Shown piece by piece: positions 32,626 through 43,681 of a DNA stretch of 64,000 nucleotides. The notes under the pieces are model-generated. The model was not told the origin of the DNA. It saw only the letters and a program-made list of their open reading frames with translations, and did no database searches. Numbering within the stretch: the stretch's first letter is position 1; each line of letters opens with the position of its first letter. The stretch lies in NCBI GenBank assembly GCA_930367215.1, contig OV884059.1, forward strand, positions 27,490,945-27,554,944, read 5' to 3'. Source of the DNA: Pollenia angustigena. Taxonomy: Eukaryota > Arthropoda > Insecta > Diptera > Polleniidae. The position numbers and the translations under genes were made by a program.

Positions 32626-33440
32626 GTGTTTGAAATTAAAAATCGTTCCTTAGTGCTCGGTGCGGAAGATTTGTGGAACACATACGCTAATAGTGTTTGT
32701 GTATTAAATCATAAAAAAAACATTTCCCTTTTTGTCATCTTTCGAAGACAAAAATAATATAGTTCTTATCCAACTCAACAAAAAGATGAGAGCATTTAAT
32801 TCCGTTCGGTTTTTTTAACCACAAACTTCGTTTCTATTGTGCTTAACGCCCTTTGCAATGGAGAGGGCTGCATAACATATATTAGCGTTACTCAAAAACG
32901 GTTCAGTGAATTGAATAAATTAAAAAAAAACCAAATTCCGCAATAAAGTTACGTTTAAATCAGTGTTCGAAAATAAACAGTACATTATTTAACGTTCGGC
33001 TCACATACCCAGGAACGATATCTATTTTTTTAGTGATTGTGTAGACATACACAACCCTTAATACCGTTCGTAACTTTTTTCAAGAAGGAACCGAACATTA
33101 TATAATGTTCGGTTCTTCATTATTATATAATGTTCGATTCATCGTTAAAAAACAGAACAATTGTAGTGATACTGTAGACAAACATTATATTTTAATGTTC
33201 TATAATGTTTTTTTCGTGTGTGTATTTTGTTTTTGTAAAAAATGTTTGGTTTGTTTTACTAGCCAAAAGGGACGAACATTAACGAGCCGAACCGAACACA
33301 TTAAAGTTTGTGGATTTTCAAAAAAAAAACCGAACAAACAGTAATATTTTTGTGTTCGAAAGATGATTAACAGGGAAACGTTAGTTTTTTAATCATTTTC
33401 TACACAAACACTATTTGCGTTTGTGTTTTCCACTAATCTA
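32626..33440. mobile_element. Rearranged copy of the CAGTGTT hAT-like family
   Basis: From 32626 (CAGTGTTTGAAAT) to about 32860 it follows the left half of the element at 61394. From 32963 (CAGTGTTCGAAAATAAACAG) to about 33440 it follows the same family from the other end inward, and then breaks off before reaching the opposite terminus. Two partial copies in head-on arrangement, or one rearranged copy, would explain this. Confidence 0.6.
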
Positions 33441-34344
33441 CCGAATAAAAAACAAATTAATTTTTTAGCAAAATTTTGAAATTTTTATTATATAAAAAAT
33501 CATAAAAAAATTGGAAAATGCAGCTATGCTTCTAGCCTATACGTATAGAAAACTAAGCTCCCAATAAAACAAGCCTATATGGGCATTTCCCCAGAATGGT
33601 AAAAGAAAGGTTATGTTTTTATAAAAGAATGGTTTCATAGCATATCTAAGCTGTTTAACCTGAGAAAATTGCGCCGGGAACTTGAAAATTTTATATTTTC
33701 CACTTCTAAAGACGTTTTGATATACCTATTTTACATGCAAAAAATATGTTATGTTTGCACTCTTTCTTCACAATCTCTCCATTACAATGAATTGTAAAAG
33801 GAGTATTAAGTTTTTTTGTTAAGGAAATTTTAAGATATTTACGGGAAAATGCATGGTGATAACAATAAAAAAACATATGGAAAAATCGTACGTTCGCGAC
33901 CCGTACATTCGCGACCGGTACATAAGCCAATTAAACAAAAACCAAGAGAGATAATTTATTTTGTAAATACTGGAAGGATACCTACATTAATACACTTTTA
34001 AAATAAATTAATGACTTTTGAATATTCCGTTCCATTACGCAGATTTTTAAATTTTCACTACTGTCAGTCAAAGTTGACTTCTATTTTGCGTACGTTCGTG
34101 ACCACATGTTTTTAACTATCATAATGAAAATTAAACTCGATGAAATCCATCTTTTGAACTAAACATAGAGCTACCTAAATGCTATCGAATCGCAAAAAAA
34201 AAATGCTAGGAAAAGTTTTGTTTTCTATATTATTTTTATATCAAAAGCGTACGAACGTTCGCCCATATAATAAAAATCTATTTACATCTTTTGATTTTAT
34301 TTACAAAATTCAAAAAATTTAAATTAAATTTAAGAATTTCATAA
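33441..34344. other. No gene seen; TACGTTCGCGACC motifs
   Basis: GTACGTTCGCGACC at 33890, GTACATTCGCGACC at 33903, GTACGTTCGTGACC at 34091 and a partial inverted copy at about 34249 suggest an old repeat without clear ends. Confidence 0.35.
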
Positions 34345-34640
34345 AACCCCATATTTGTATGGGAGCCTAGCCCCCGCCCTGAGGGGCGGAGATCGAGGGC
34401 AAGTGTGTTTTGAAAACTTGTTAAGGACAAAAAAAGAATGGAGGTCGGTCATACATTTTATCCCCCTAGAGTCGACTCCATGGCAGTTATTGGAATTTTT
34501 TTAAAAAATATTTCTTATCTGTATTGAAAATTTTGTATGGGAGCACCCTTAAGGAATGGAGATAGCAGGTAGGTATGTTAGAAATTAGGACGCTGCTTCC
34601 AGGCGGGTCAAATGTATGACCAACCACACTTTTTTTCATC
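34345..34640. repeat. Dispersed GGTCATACATTTGACCC-type module, locus 1
   Basis: Two TTTGTATGGGAGC blocks (34355 and 34531), a GGTCATACATTTTATCC at 34447 and GGGTCAAATGTATGACC at 34605. The same elements recur at 55.3 and 63.5 kb. Confidence 0.55.
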
Positions 34641-34738
34641 CCCATCATTTATTTCCTTGTCCTGCTATATCGGTAGCCTAATAACAACTACCTCGAATAA
34701 AAAAAGAGCTATAAACTTTTGGCCACCTACGTAAGTAA

Positions 34739-35205
34739 TGTATGGAAATCATCGCCACTCTCGCACTGTATCAAGGTAAAGATATTTAACTCCAACGTAC
34801 AATCAACGCTCATCTACGGTTGCGAAAGCTAGAATGCTGCCCCACGTGATCTGCAGTCTCTTTAAGTGTTCATAGATCATTTTTTGACCGCAAACTATCG
34901 CAAACATTGAACTCTGCTCGCAAGCAAACCATCAATTAGTTTACATTGAAATATGTACGTAAGCGCAAATGGAACTGGATCGCTCATACTCTGCGCAGGT
35001 CACATGATGACACCACCAAAAATTCAATTGATTAGAATCCGCAGGAAAGCAAAATAAGCGGCAGGGCGTCAAATGCATGGAGGAGGCGAACAGAGTCAAA
35101 AGTAAAAAACTTGCGAAAGTTGGGCTGTAAAAAATTCAATGGCAAAAAATAAATTACAATTTAACCAATTCGTTGAGGCCCTATGCTCCTCAATCGGTTT
35201 ACAAC
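34739..35205 (+). pseudogene. RTE-like LINE reverse-transcriptase C-terminal remnant
   Basis: Frames joined by eye read VKIFNSNVQSTLIYGCES, later KRKWNWIAHTLRRSHDDTTK, GRASNAWRR and, near the end, NQFVEALCSS. K/R-W-x-WI-x-HTLR, followed by an arginine-rich AWRR segment and a terminal ALCSS, is the usual C-terminus of the RTE-like clade that is common in insects. There are many stops and frameshifts and no palm-domain motif remains. Two related fragments lie at 39972-40130 and 43682-44780. Confidence 0.7.
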
Positions 35206-35709
35206 ACCCATATGCTATACAATTTTTTTTTTTGTTTTTTTTTTATTTTTCAAGAACTTAACAATCTGTTTAGGAAGTAAAAATTTCCATTTAACTTAAG
35301 CAAATTTAAGGATATCATTAAAGAAATAAAAAATCGAAATGGTCACCCGTGTTCGTAAATTCGAAATCGAGTGATAATGAAATCGATAGAGATTTTCAGT
35401 TACATTTTTTATTTAATTACTGTATTTTTTTCGGTTTAAATAGAAGTCATACTCATGGTATGACGTATATCGTTACCTAAAACGCAAATTAAAAGTCACA
35501 AATATCCACAACATTTTGAAATCATTAGACGGAAATGACCGATTTTATTAATAAAAACCAAACAAGCCTATCTACAAAAGATTATAAACGCTTAAATACC
35601 TAAATAAAAAAAAAATTATATCGTTGCAAATAAGACTTGGGTATTTGTAATTCTCATTCGCTTTACAATCTAATTTGTATAAGCAACCAATGAAATGCGC
35701 ATAGAACCA
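35206..35709. other. No gene seen
   Basis: AT-rich DNA between the LINE fragment and the hAT-like element. Confidence 0.35.
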
Positions 35710-36895
35710 GCTTATCCTAGGGATGGGCAATAAATATCGATAAATAAAAACATCGATATTTAAAAAAATAATAATCGATATATATCGCCGATATTTAAAA
35801 TAGCCATAGATCGATACATCGATATATATTGACGACTATCGAATTCGATATTTTTAAGAACTCCATAAAGAAAATTCAACATTTAAACCGTTGTTCAACT
35901 GTTTATAATACTGGTTTTACAGAATTCCATCATATGATTTTCAACTTACTTTAAGAACAAAACGGCGCTTTTTCATTGTCATGTTTCGTTGTAGTGTACA
36001 AAGTCAAGGCGAATGTAGTTTTGGTATAACAATAGTTTTTTTGTGAACAGAATTATGTCTTCCTAGTGGAAGTTAAAAAAAAGGCAAATAACGAAGCTGC
36101 TTAATGCGATTTATTTAGAAAGACATACAAAACTTTTAGAAAGCAAATCACATCCTGTAAAGTTTTAGCTAATTTCTTTAAAATATTTAATCTGCCAGGC
36201 ATCTTCAGTATCGTAGTAGATGTAAATTTACCAGTGCGGGATAAAATTAGATTAACAGGAGAACACATAAAATAAAGAATGCTCCCGATGTCCATATCGG
36301 ATGAATAGTGGTTTAACTAAAACAATCAAAAACATTGCTCATTTTTATAGGAGAAGACAAAAATAAGCACGGAAAAATATTCCGGACAGTGTTCCTAGAA
36401 CTATGCAAAGAAACGCCTAAAAGCATCAATAGACCGATGAAAGTGGAATCCTACAAACAATTTATAAAAATGTTAACAAAAAAGGAATAACTATATAATA
36501 AAATATTTAGCATTTTGCTTGTATAGTATGTGTCACAAATTTCGTTTACTCTGCCAGATTTGAGCACTAAACTTGTGTGGTGTATGGCCGGCACTATAAA
36601 ATCGTATCTAAATTCTTCGAAATTTACTTTTTTTCGATTTCATATGGTGAATAAATAAAATGTGGTCTTGGAAACGGACGAACTGTTTGTTTTGCATTCT
36701 TCCCTTTTTTTGTTTTTATTGAATATTTTCTAATTGTAGACTTAACTGCCTGTACCTCGATATCGAACGAAAACTTCGTTCGCATAACTTACATTTAAAC
36801 AAAATTTTAAAATTTGTTTTGAATATAAGTTAAGCGAACGAAAGTTTGGAATGAAAAGAAAAAATAAAAAGTTACAGTGGAATTACATGGAATAT

Positions 36896-38169
36896 CCCAG
36901 TTGGCCATGTCTTCAAGACAACGTCGACGACGCGTACAAGACCCATAGTAAATCCCTTACGACATGTTGGCGACAGCCCATGCAAATCATCGACGACTTT
37001 TTCGAACAAAGGGCACTTAAGTCGTAAACGACAATGTGAGCGACATTATTATGCATATTGTCGTTAATGATCATATGGGTAACAATGTGGTTAAAGTTGT
37101 CACTGGCGATTATATAAACGACTTTTTTCTAATAAAGTCGTTAATGCCCGATAAGCGACATTACCATAATAGTGTCGTTGATGACAATATTGTTGACACT
37201 ATCTACGATTTAGTCGCCGATAGGTAAGTGACAATTAGGGATTAAACGAACACCGAAACTGATATATTGGCGATACTTAAGATTTGCCGATATAACCAGA
37301 ATAAGGGGAACGGGTAAATGGGTATACCTCTAGGATATATTTACTAAAATCATAATACGCAAACCTGCTAACTTCCAATAACTTTTAATGGAAACAACAA
37401 ACACACTTTAAGACTCAATTTGAAGAAAAACTACATGCTGCTCAACGAGGTGTATCTTTCTCTTCCACACGGCATTAAAATCTCAATTTACTTAAAAAGT
37501 GGATTTAGCAGGTTTGCATATTGAGCCTACTATATGACAATGTAGTCAGCAAGAACATTTATTTTTTGTGTTTCTTGTCCTATCAATTCACGTTTTCCAA
37601 TTGCGCAATTGAAACCCAGCCGCGAATAACGTTATAAGTTACAAAATAATTATATTTAACAGGCAGGATTATTTATTTTTTAATTTTTTTATTATCAAAA
37701 ATGTTGATAATAAAAGCAAAACATCAAGAAATATTAATTTTAAATTACATACAAATTTAAAGTTTTGAAATTTTTTTTGTAGAGGAAAACGTAAGCGACC
37801 ATTGAATGCATTTTGTCGTCAAAGTGGTTTGAAAAACGACAAAATACATGCAATGGTCACCTAAGTTGTCCTCAATAAAGTCTAATTGAAGACAAGATGA
37901 GCGACAATTGCATGCATTATGTCGTCAGTGTGTATTGAAACACGACAAAATGCATGCAATGGTTACTTACGTTGTCCTCAATAAATTATTATTCAAGACA
38001 AATTTAAAACAATGTCTCCAAAAAAGTCGTAAATACGATTCTTAACACGACAATATACACGTTTTCTTACTTAAGTTGTCGCCATCAATGTTATATAGGC
38101 GACAAATTCAAAAATGTTCGGAAGACATCATTGACGACATTTGCGTCTATGACCATTTGGCCAACTGGG
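36896..38169. mobile_element. Nested CCCAGTTGGCCA element with dense CGAC/GTCG motifs
   Basis: The ends CCCAGTTGGCCA and TGGCCAACTGGG are inverted, with AT on both sides (36894-36895 and 38170-38171). About 36920-37240 and 37790-38150 contain ACGAC/GTCGT every 10-25 bases, within text such as GCGACATTA and AAACGACAA. A block with CGACAAAATGCATGCAATGG is duplicated (about 37838 and 37946). The + strand open frame at 37036-37227 is translated repeat. Confidence 0.7.
37354..37522. mobile_element. Small foldback insertion (GCAAACCTGCTAA ends)
   Basis: ATACGCAAACCTGCTAA at left and TTAGCAGGTTTGCATAT at right are inverted over about 17 bp with two mismatches. About 170 bp, inside the CCCAG element. 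Confidence 0.5.
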
Positions 38170-38354
38170 ATGTTTGTACGTAAATATGTATGTACATAGG
38201 TATATTAAGTTTTTAAATTTGGTAATAGTTTCAGATTAATACGTTCGATATATCGATATTTTGAATTAATAAATATCGATACTCTTTAAAAATATCGATA
38301 CTATATACTTATATATCGATATAGTTTTTCAATTTGCCCATCCCTAGCTTATCC

Positions 38355-39706
38355 CCCAACAATACATTTCAGTGTTTTTATCAAGAATAAAAATTGGGAA
38401 TTCAGCACATCATAATTAATGAATAAAAAACTTTGTTTGAAAGAGGAAGGAGAGTCCGTTATATTCGGTATGGTAATAACCCTGCGGGAATCTTATGCAA
38501 ACATTACACCAGCCTAATTTAAAAAAAGTCATAGGCTAGATAGTCTTAAGCAAGTAACCTTAAACAAAATTGAATAATACTTGCTATATTAATTTTTAAT
38601 TCTTTAAAAAAAAGTAACGCTTGCACACACTGACACAGATATCTCCGTCCCTTCAATACAATCTCAGGGCTCATAAATATTTTTTTAAATACATTTAAAT
38701 TGTATTATTTGCAAACAGTATTAGCTGAGATTATCCGAAGGTAAAAACGGTGATTAGTAACAAAACCCAATTACATCTACAAACCATACAAACAACAGTC
38801 AGTGTCACTCAGTCACAGTAATGAAAACAACAAAGATCTCTTTCTGTTCCTTTTAAACCTATTGGGAAAATTTAAAAAAAATTTTGGAAATCTCGAACAA
38901 AATGTCATGTTGTTGCGGTATTTTCCGAATGATTGCACTCACATGTGTTGTTCAGTTCGCACTGCGAACAGACAGACAGACAAATAAACAAAAACTCCTT
39001 TTTGCTTGTCGGTAAAAGGAAATAAATATTTCATATTTTCTGGTCTGTGTGTAAAAACCCAAAAAAATAACAAACGTATTTGCCCAAACTGACACACAAA
39101 CTGGTGTTAAGGTGCGAGCGGGCCCTTTTTTTTTTGCAAAATGTCTGGCAAAAAAGGTGACAAAGTGGAAATAATTTCCATTGTTTCCACTTTGACAGTG
39201 TTTTTAACTCTCCGATCATGTGTTCTATTTCATTTCAATGCTGCAACACATTAGATTTATCTCCTTTAAAAATTTGTTGTTTCGAATTTTATTTCATTTC
39301 GGTTTATCCTGTGATTTATTTAATTGTATTTTAAATACACAAAATTTTACAATTGCATTAATTCCATATTTTTTTAATTGTTACCGGATTGAGTGTTTCT
39401 TAAACAATTATTTAGCATTTTTAAGTTGTTTTTACAGCAGCTAGAAATTTAAAACAATTTCTTAAATAAATAATAAAAAAAAAACAGAAAATATTATAGA
39501 AAGAAATAAGATTTGATTATAAGGTGTAACGTAATACTGTTAGACGAAAATTGTGTGACAATAGAAGAAAAAGATTAGACAAGGTGCTTAGGCCGCATGA
39601 AAACATATGTATATGTACATAAATATTATTTCTAGGAAATTTGCTAACAAAGAAATTTTATTAAATATTTATTATTTAAAAACCAAATAAGGAATATATA
39701 TAAATA
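38355..39706. other. No gene seen
   Basis: Contains a 10-bp-stem hairpin AAAGTGGAAA...TTTCCACTTT at about 39163-39194. Open frames on both strands lack family resemblance. Confidence 0.3.
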
Positions 39707-39708
39707 TA

Positions 39709-39962
39709 TCGAGCCCTAACCACGAAAATAACGTAAGCGATATGATTTTCAATTTTCGTTTTTTTTAATAAATGACTTAATTGACAACACTTCCATCATC
39801 TCCTAAAATGTCATGGTCAAATAAAGTACCGTTACGATTTTATAGCAAGAACAATTTTATCGTAAGCGACAAATTTCATACAAAATTTATATGAACTAAA
39901 ATAAAAAAACTCTCTCCTGTAAAATTTTTGGCGCTTACGTTATTTTCGCGGTTAGGGGTCGA
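39709..39962. mobile_element. MITE, TCGA-CCCC-TAACCGCGAAAATAA family, copy 2
   Basis: The ends TCGAGCCCTAACCACGAAAA and TTTTCGCGGTTAGGGGTCGA are flanked by TA at 39707-39708 and 39963-39964. 254 bp, non-coding, and colinear with the copy at 7113. Confidence 0.85.
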
Positions 39963-39971
39963 TATGTTCCT

Positions 39972-40130
39972 CTAACTCCCACTGGAGCATAGGGCGCCAA
40001 TAACAGCCGATCACCATCTAACTCGATTTTGAGAGATAGACCTTAATTCATTCCAAGATACTCCTAGTTTGTATATTTCAAATTCTGTTAAACGTCTTCA
40101 TGTCGCACCTGGCCTACCGCATGCTCGGCC
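39972..40130 (-). pseudogene. RTE-like LINE C-terminus
   Basis: On the minus strand, reading GRACGRPGAT, a stop, then RRLTEFEIYKLGVSWNELRS followed by ISQNRVRW, a stop, and SAVIGALCSSGS ending in TAG. GRPG-x-x-(W)RR, LG-x-SW, QNR-x-x-W and a final ALCSSGS are the closing residues of RTE-like reverse transcriptases. Two in-frame stops show decay. The upstream part is missing. The MITE at 39709-39962 lies 9 bp beyond the stop codon. Confidence 0.75.
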
Positions 40131-41587
40131 ACTTTGATTAACCTTTAAGTGACTCTTGTGTGAAAAACCACACAAAATGAATCGTTTTTACACAAAAAAC
40201 AAAAAAAATGTTGATCAATAAGAACTGAAAATCCAATTTTTGGTTAAAAAAAAAAACTTTTTTAGCAACGAAATATTTCAGAACTGACGTTAGTTTCCCT
40301 CGTGTGTGGTTTACAACACATATGGTGTTTCTATGTAATTTGCACTAGAGACAAAAAAAATATTCTGTCGGCAAGTTTAAATATTTTTGATATTGTTGTG
40401 AACTGCCAGCAATGTATGTTTTATAAAGTGAGTGCTTATCAGTGTTGCAAAATTGAAATTTTCATATGGTACTAAACTTCAACAAAAAGAGTATTTTTCC
40501 CACCAAATGGTACTTTTTGTGAAAAAAGAAAAACAATAATTTTTGAAAATAAAAGGAGCAAAAAATATTTTATTGGAATTCATTTATCTAAGTATTTAAT
40601 AGCAAACAAGTACACATGTATATAATATTTCTGTTATACATGAACTCTTGCTTCTCAGATTTTTAAAGTAAAAACCATATCGGACATGATATTGGTGTTT
40701 TATCATTCTGTAAGATGTAAATCGGGTATGTTAATCAGTCACAATGATTTTTTCTTTCTAATTCCGGATAAAATCAACTTAATAATACAAGAATCAAGCG
40801 CATTTTGAGATTGATTCAATCTTAGTTTTTCTTAAACCAATCTCATTTTCAGATTTTTTCAAGTACGAATTCGGATTAAAACAATTCTATAATTCTTGAA
40901 TCAAGTGTTACTTAAACCAATCTCATTTTCGGATTATTTAAAGTAGGAAATCGGTATTGAAATGGATAATTTAAGAATTTTGCTTTTTAAAATCCGTACT
41001 TGAATCAATATTTCTGTACTTGATTCAAGAAAAGCCGTACTCACCGTACTACTACTACCGCTTCGGATTGATTTGAGAAAGGATGGATGGATTTTTCTTT
41101 TGAGTGTATCAAACTTGAAACAGTTTCTACGTGTAAGTGATTTCTTCCTTTGCTTTTTACATCATGTTAAATTTCAAAATGTGCGTTCATTTGATGTTCA
41201 GAAATTTGGTATCGATAAAATACCAAAAGCAATATGTGAAATGTCAGCAAACATTAGTTTCGCTCTTAATATTGGCTATATTTTTTCAAGATATTTAAAT
41301 ATATTCAGTTCTGAAATGTTTTATTTCTGAAAGATCCGCTAGAGGACGAAATTGAGAAATAATATTATTATGGTTTTCTTTATTGTTTGTAAATAACATT
41401 AATAACATCAGCATATTGGTTTTTCCGGAACCAATTTTTTTTGGAGTGAAGCTGATTATTACTTTTAAAGATTTATTAAAAAAAAAAACAATTGCAATTT
41501 GTCGAATAAAATGATTTCGACGTTTCCTTTCCTTTACATTGGATGTTTTTATAAATATGGCTTTCATTTAAATTTTCCACTAACATA

Positions 41588-42606
41588 TCGTCCCCTCAAT
41601 ATAACAATAGCGTATAATTTTTTTTGGGTTTTGAGAAAATCGTGTTTAAAGTTTTTGTCAAATCGGATGTCTATTAAAACCTGAATATCGCGGTAAATAA
41701 AAATTCTTCATATTGGATTTTTGGACGAATACGTAATACCGTTTCTTGTCTTTAAATTGACAAATTTTTTTTATTCTACGCATCCTTTAAGACCATAATT
41801 ATGTCATTCAAAGTGCAAGTCCTCCATATAGGCTATTTTATTTTTTAAGGAAGTCGTATGATGTATCTGATACACTATTTTATTTTGTATGGTATACGCT
41901 CTTTTATTCAATAATTTTACGGATTTTTATTTAAATATTTGATCTCAAAAATATAAATTTGTAACATTATAAAACAGTGATTAATTCATTGATTCAATGG
42001 CACATATTCATTGCATTCCAATTTGGGTTAATTTAAACAAACAATTATGACAAATTAAGGTAAACATTGCGCAAATCAAAAATAACATTCGTCTTCTTTC
42101 TCTTCCTCTGCTTCATCTGGCTCATCTAAACAATTTTGCTTCTTTCCACCTTGTAAGTTAAAGAAAAATGACTGCGAGCCACGAGGAATTACATTCTTCT
42201 GGCACAAATTTTGGAGATCATGAAGCTTTCGATGTTCGGAATAAAACTATTTCTCAAACAATAGTGTATATTATTATAAGCTATTTTATGAGTTTAAGTT
42301 TTCATAAATTGTATTTTTTTCTAAAGGCTAAAATGTAGTATAATGCGCATACACTATTATTCTTTTAACAACTTTGGAGTGGCAATTTCAAGTCAAATAG
42401 CGCATATGAGCTTACACACTTATTGAAGGAAAATTTTGAACAAGAAATTATACACTATTTTTTCCAACGACATTTTGACCCACTTTTTGGAAGTAGAATT
42501 TGACGAAATTTTGACCCGACATAAAATCAATGATGGAGATTCTAAATATGCAGTAAAAAAATAATAGCGTATGAGCACATACGCTATTGTTATATTGAGG
42601 GGACGA
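41588..42606. mobile_element. Nested TA-flanked element with ~30-bp TIR (TCGTCCCCTCAATATAAC)
   Basis: The ends TCGTCCCCTCAATATAACAA and its complement are perfect and continue through AATAGCGTAT. TA flanks lie at 41586-41587 and 42607-42608. 1019 bp. The terminal bases resemble the TCGACCCC MITEs. Contains a short coding remnant on the minus strand. Confidence 0.85.
42090..42243 (-). pseudogene. Coding remnant inside the nested TA-flanked element
   Basis: An uninterrupted minus-strand frame of about 51 residues includes HRKLHDLQNLCQKNVIPRG, SQSFFFNLQGGKKQNC and an acidic tail LDEPDEAEEEKEDE. Codon use is mixed and unlike translated repeat. It may be the C-terminal end of the element's transposase; pogo-type transposases often have acidic C-termini and use TA targets. 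I do not recognise the sequence itself. Confidence 0.4.
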
Positions 42607-42944
42607 TATTATCCAATGCATCCTTTTTATGAATATTCCTGCCACTTGTAAGAACAAATATCCTATTCTGGAAAGAAAAATTTGAATCCTGGCGTCCACG
42701 CAAAGCATTTAAATATTAACGTCGTTAATTATTTTTAAAATATAACAACATTAATTTTGCAACAAACACATGATGGCCAAAGCCTGCTATCGAAATGATT
42801 ATATGACAGCTTAAAAGTTAAGAGTCAAAAAACTCAAAGAATAAAAAAGTACTGAAAACAACGCGGGGGTACTGCGGTATTTTTAATATGAAAAAGTACT
42901 GAAAAAAGTACCAAAGTACTGAATTTTTCAACACTGGTGCTTAT

Positions 42945-43681
42945 ACAAAATACATACAAGCTTTGTATGGTTTGTTTTTGTTCATCAACGGGATAAATAC
43001 ATCATTAATGTTAGGTAAATCATGACTTTGATTACAAACGAACTATGGCGCCACACACACGAGGGTAACTAACGTAAGTTTGTTTGAGGGTGATTTGAGG
43101 GTTAAATGGGTTCCCTCTAAACGCCACTTCTTAGACTATAGTCTTGACTACAGACTAAAATATATACTTCAGTTTAGAATATAAAATTAAGTTAAGTCTA
43201 AAAACCAGGGTTAAAAAAACGACGAAAATTTTGTGTACAACTTTTCGCTTTTCTGACCACAATTGTGGTGCATAATTTCGATCAGACTATTGACGAACTA
43301 GAGACATACAGTTACACTGGATTATAGTTTTGTAAATAGAATTGTTTAGACTAAAGACTTGACTAGGATAGGTTAGCTTAGGTGCATCGGGTGGTTCCTT
43401 TGTGAAACACAGCGGCAATGCCAATCCTACAGAACACTTACTTATAGTTAAGACTACTGATTAGACTATAGTTTGAACTAGACTTCTAATGTTTAGCTTA
43501 CATCAGACTAAAGTTTACACCATTCCCTTAAAAACTTACGAAAAAAGACTATAGCTAAGACTATTAACTGCGTTGAGGTTTTAAATATATAGAACAGACA
43601 AAACTTAATACGAAAACATATATAGTCTGGAATAGACTATATACACACTAGTTTAGAACGCAATCTAGGAAGACTCTTATG
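42945..43681. other. No gene seen; GACTATAGTCTA motifs
   Basis: Repeated TAGACTATAG/AGTCTTGACT words at 43130-43660 suggest a decayed repeat without clear ends. Confidence 0.35.

Larger units (their letters stand above)
35718..38346. mobile_element. hAT-like element with TATCGATA subterminal repeats
   Basis: TAGGGATGGGCAA at left and TTGCCCATCCCTA at right are perfect 13-bp inverted ends. They are flanked by a perfect 8-bp duplication GCTTATCC (35710-35717, 38347-38354). Both subterminal regions (35733-35860 and 38240-38330) are packed with TATCGATA and ATCGATATAT motifs. No recognisable transposase remains, and about half the length is a nested CCCAG element. 2629 bp in total. Confidence 0.85.
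40440..42936. mobile_element. hAT-like element, 8-bp target duplication GTGCTTAT
   Basis: CAGTGTTGCAAAATT at left and AATTTTTCAACACTG at right are inverted. They are flanked by a perfect GTGCTTAT (40432-40439 and 42937-42944). CAGTG-type ends and 8-bp duplications are typical of hAT. Subterminal GGTACT/AGTACT repeats are present at both ends. A 1-kb TA-flanked element is nested at 41588. No intact transposase was recognised; the + frame at 41073-41330 is unassigned. Confidence 0.8.

Noticed and set aside
37036..37227. Open frame MSDIIMHIVVND...
   Set aside because: Produced by the ACGAC/GTCGT comb of the nested element; no domain resemblance.
41073..41330. + strand frame inside the 40.4-42.9 kb hAT as its transposase
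   Set aside because: Lacks the BED finger, the catalytic block and the ERVFS-type dimerisation motif.
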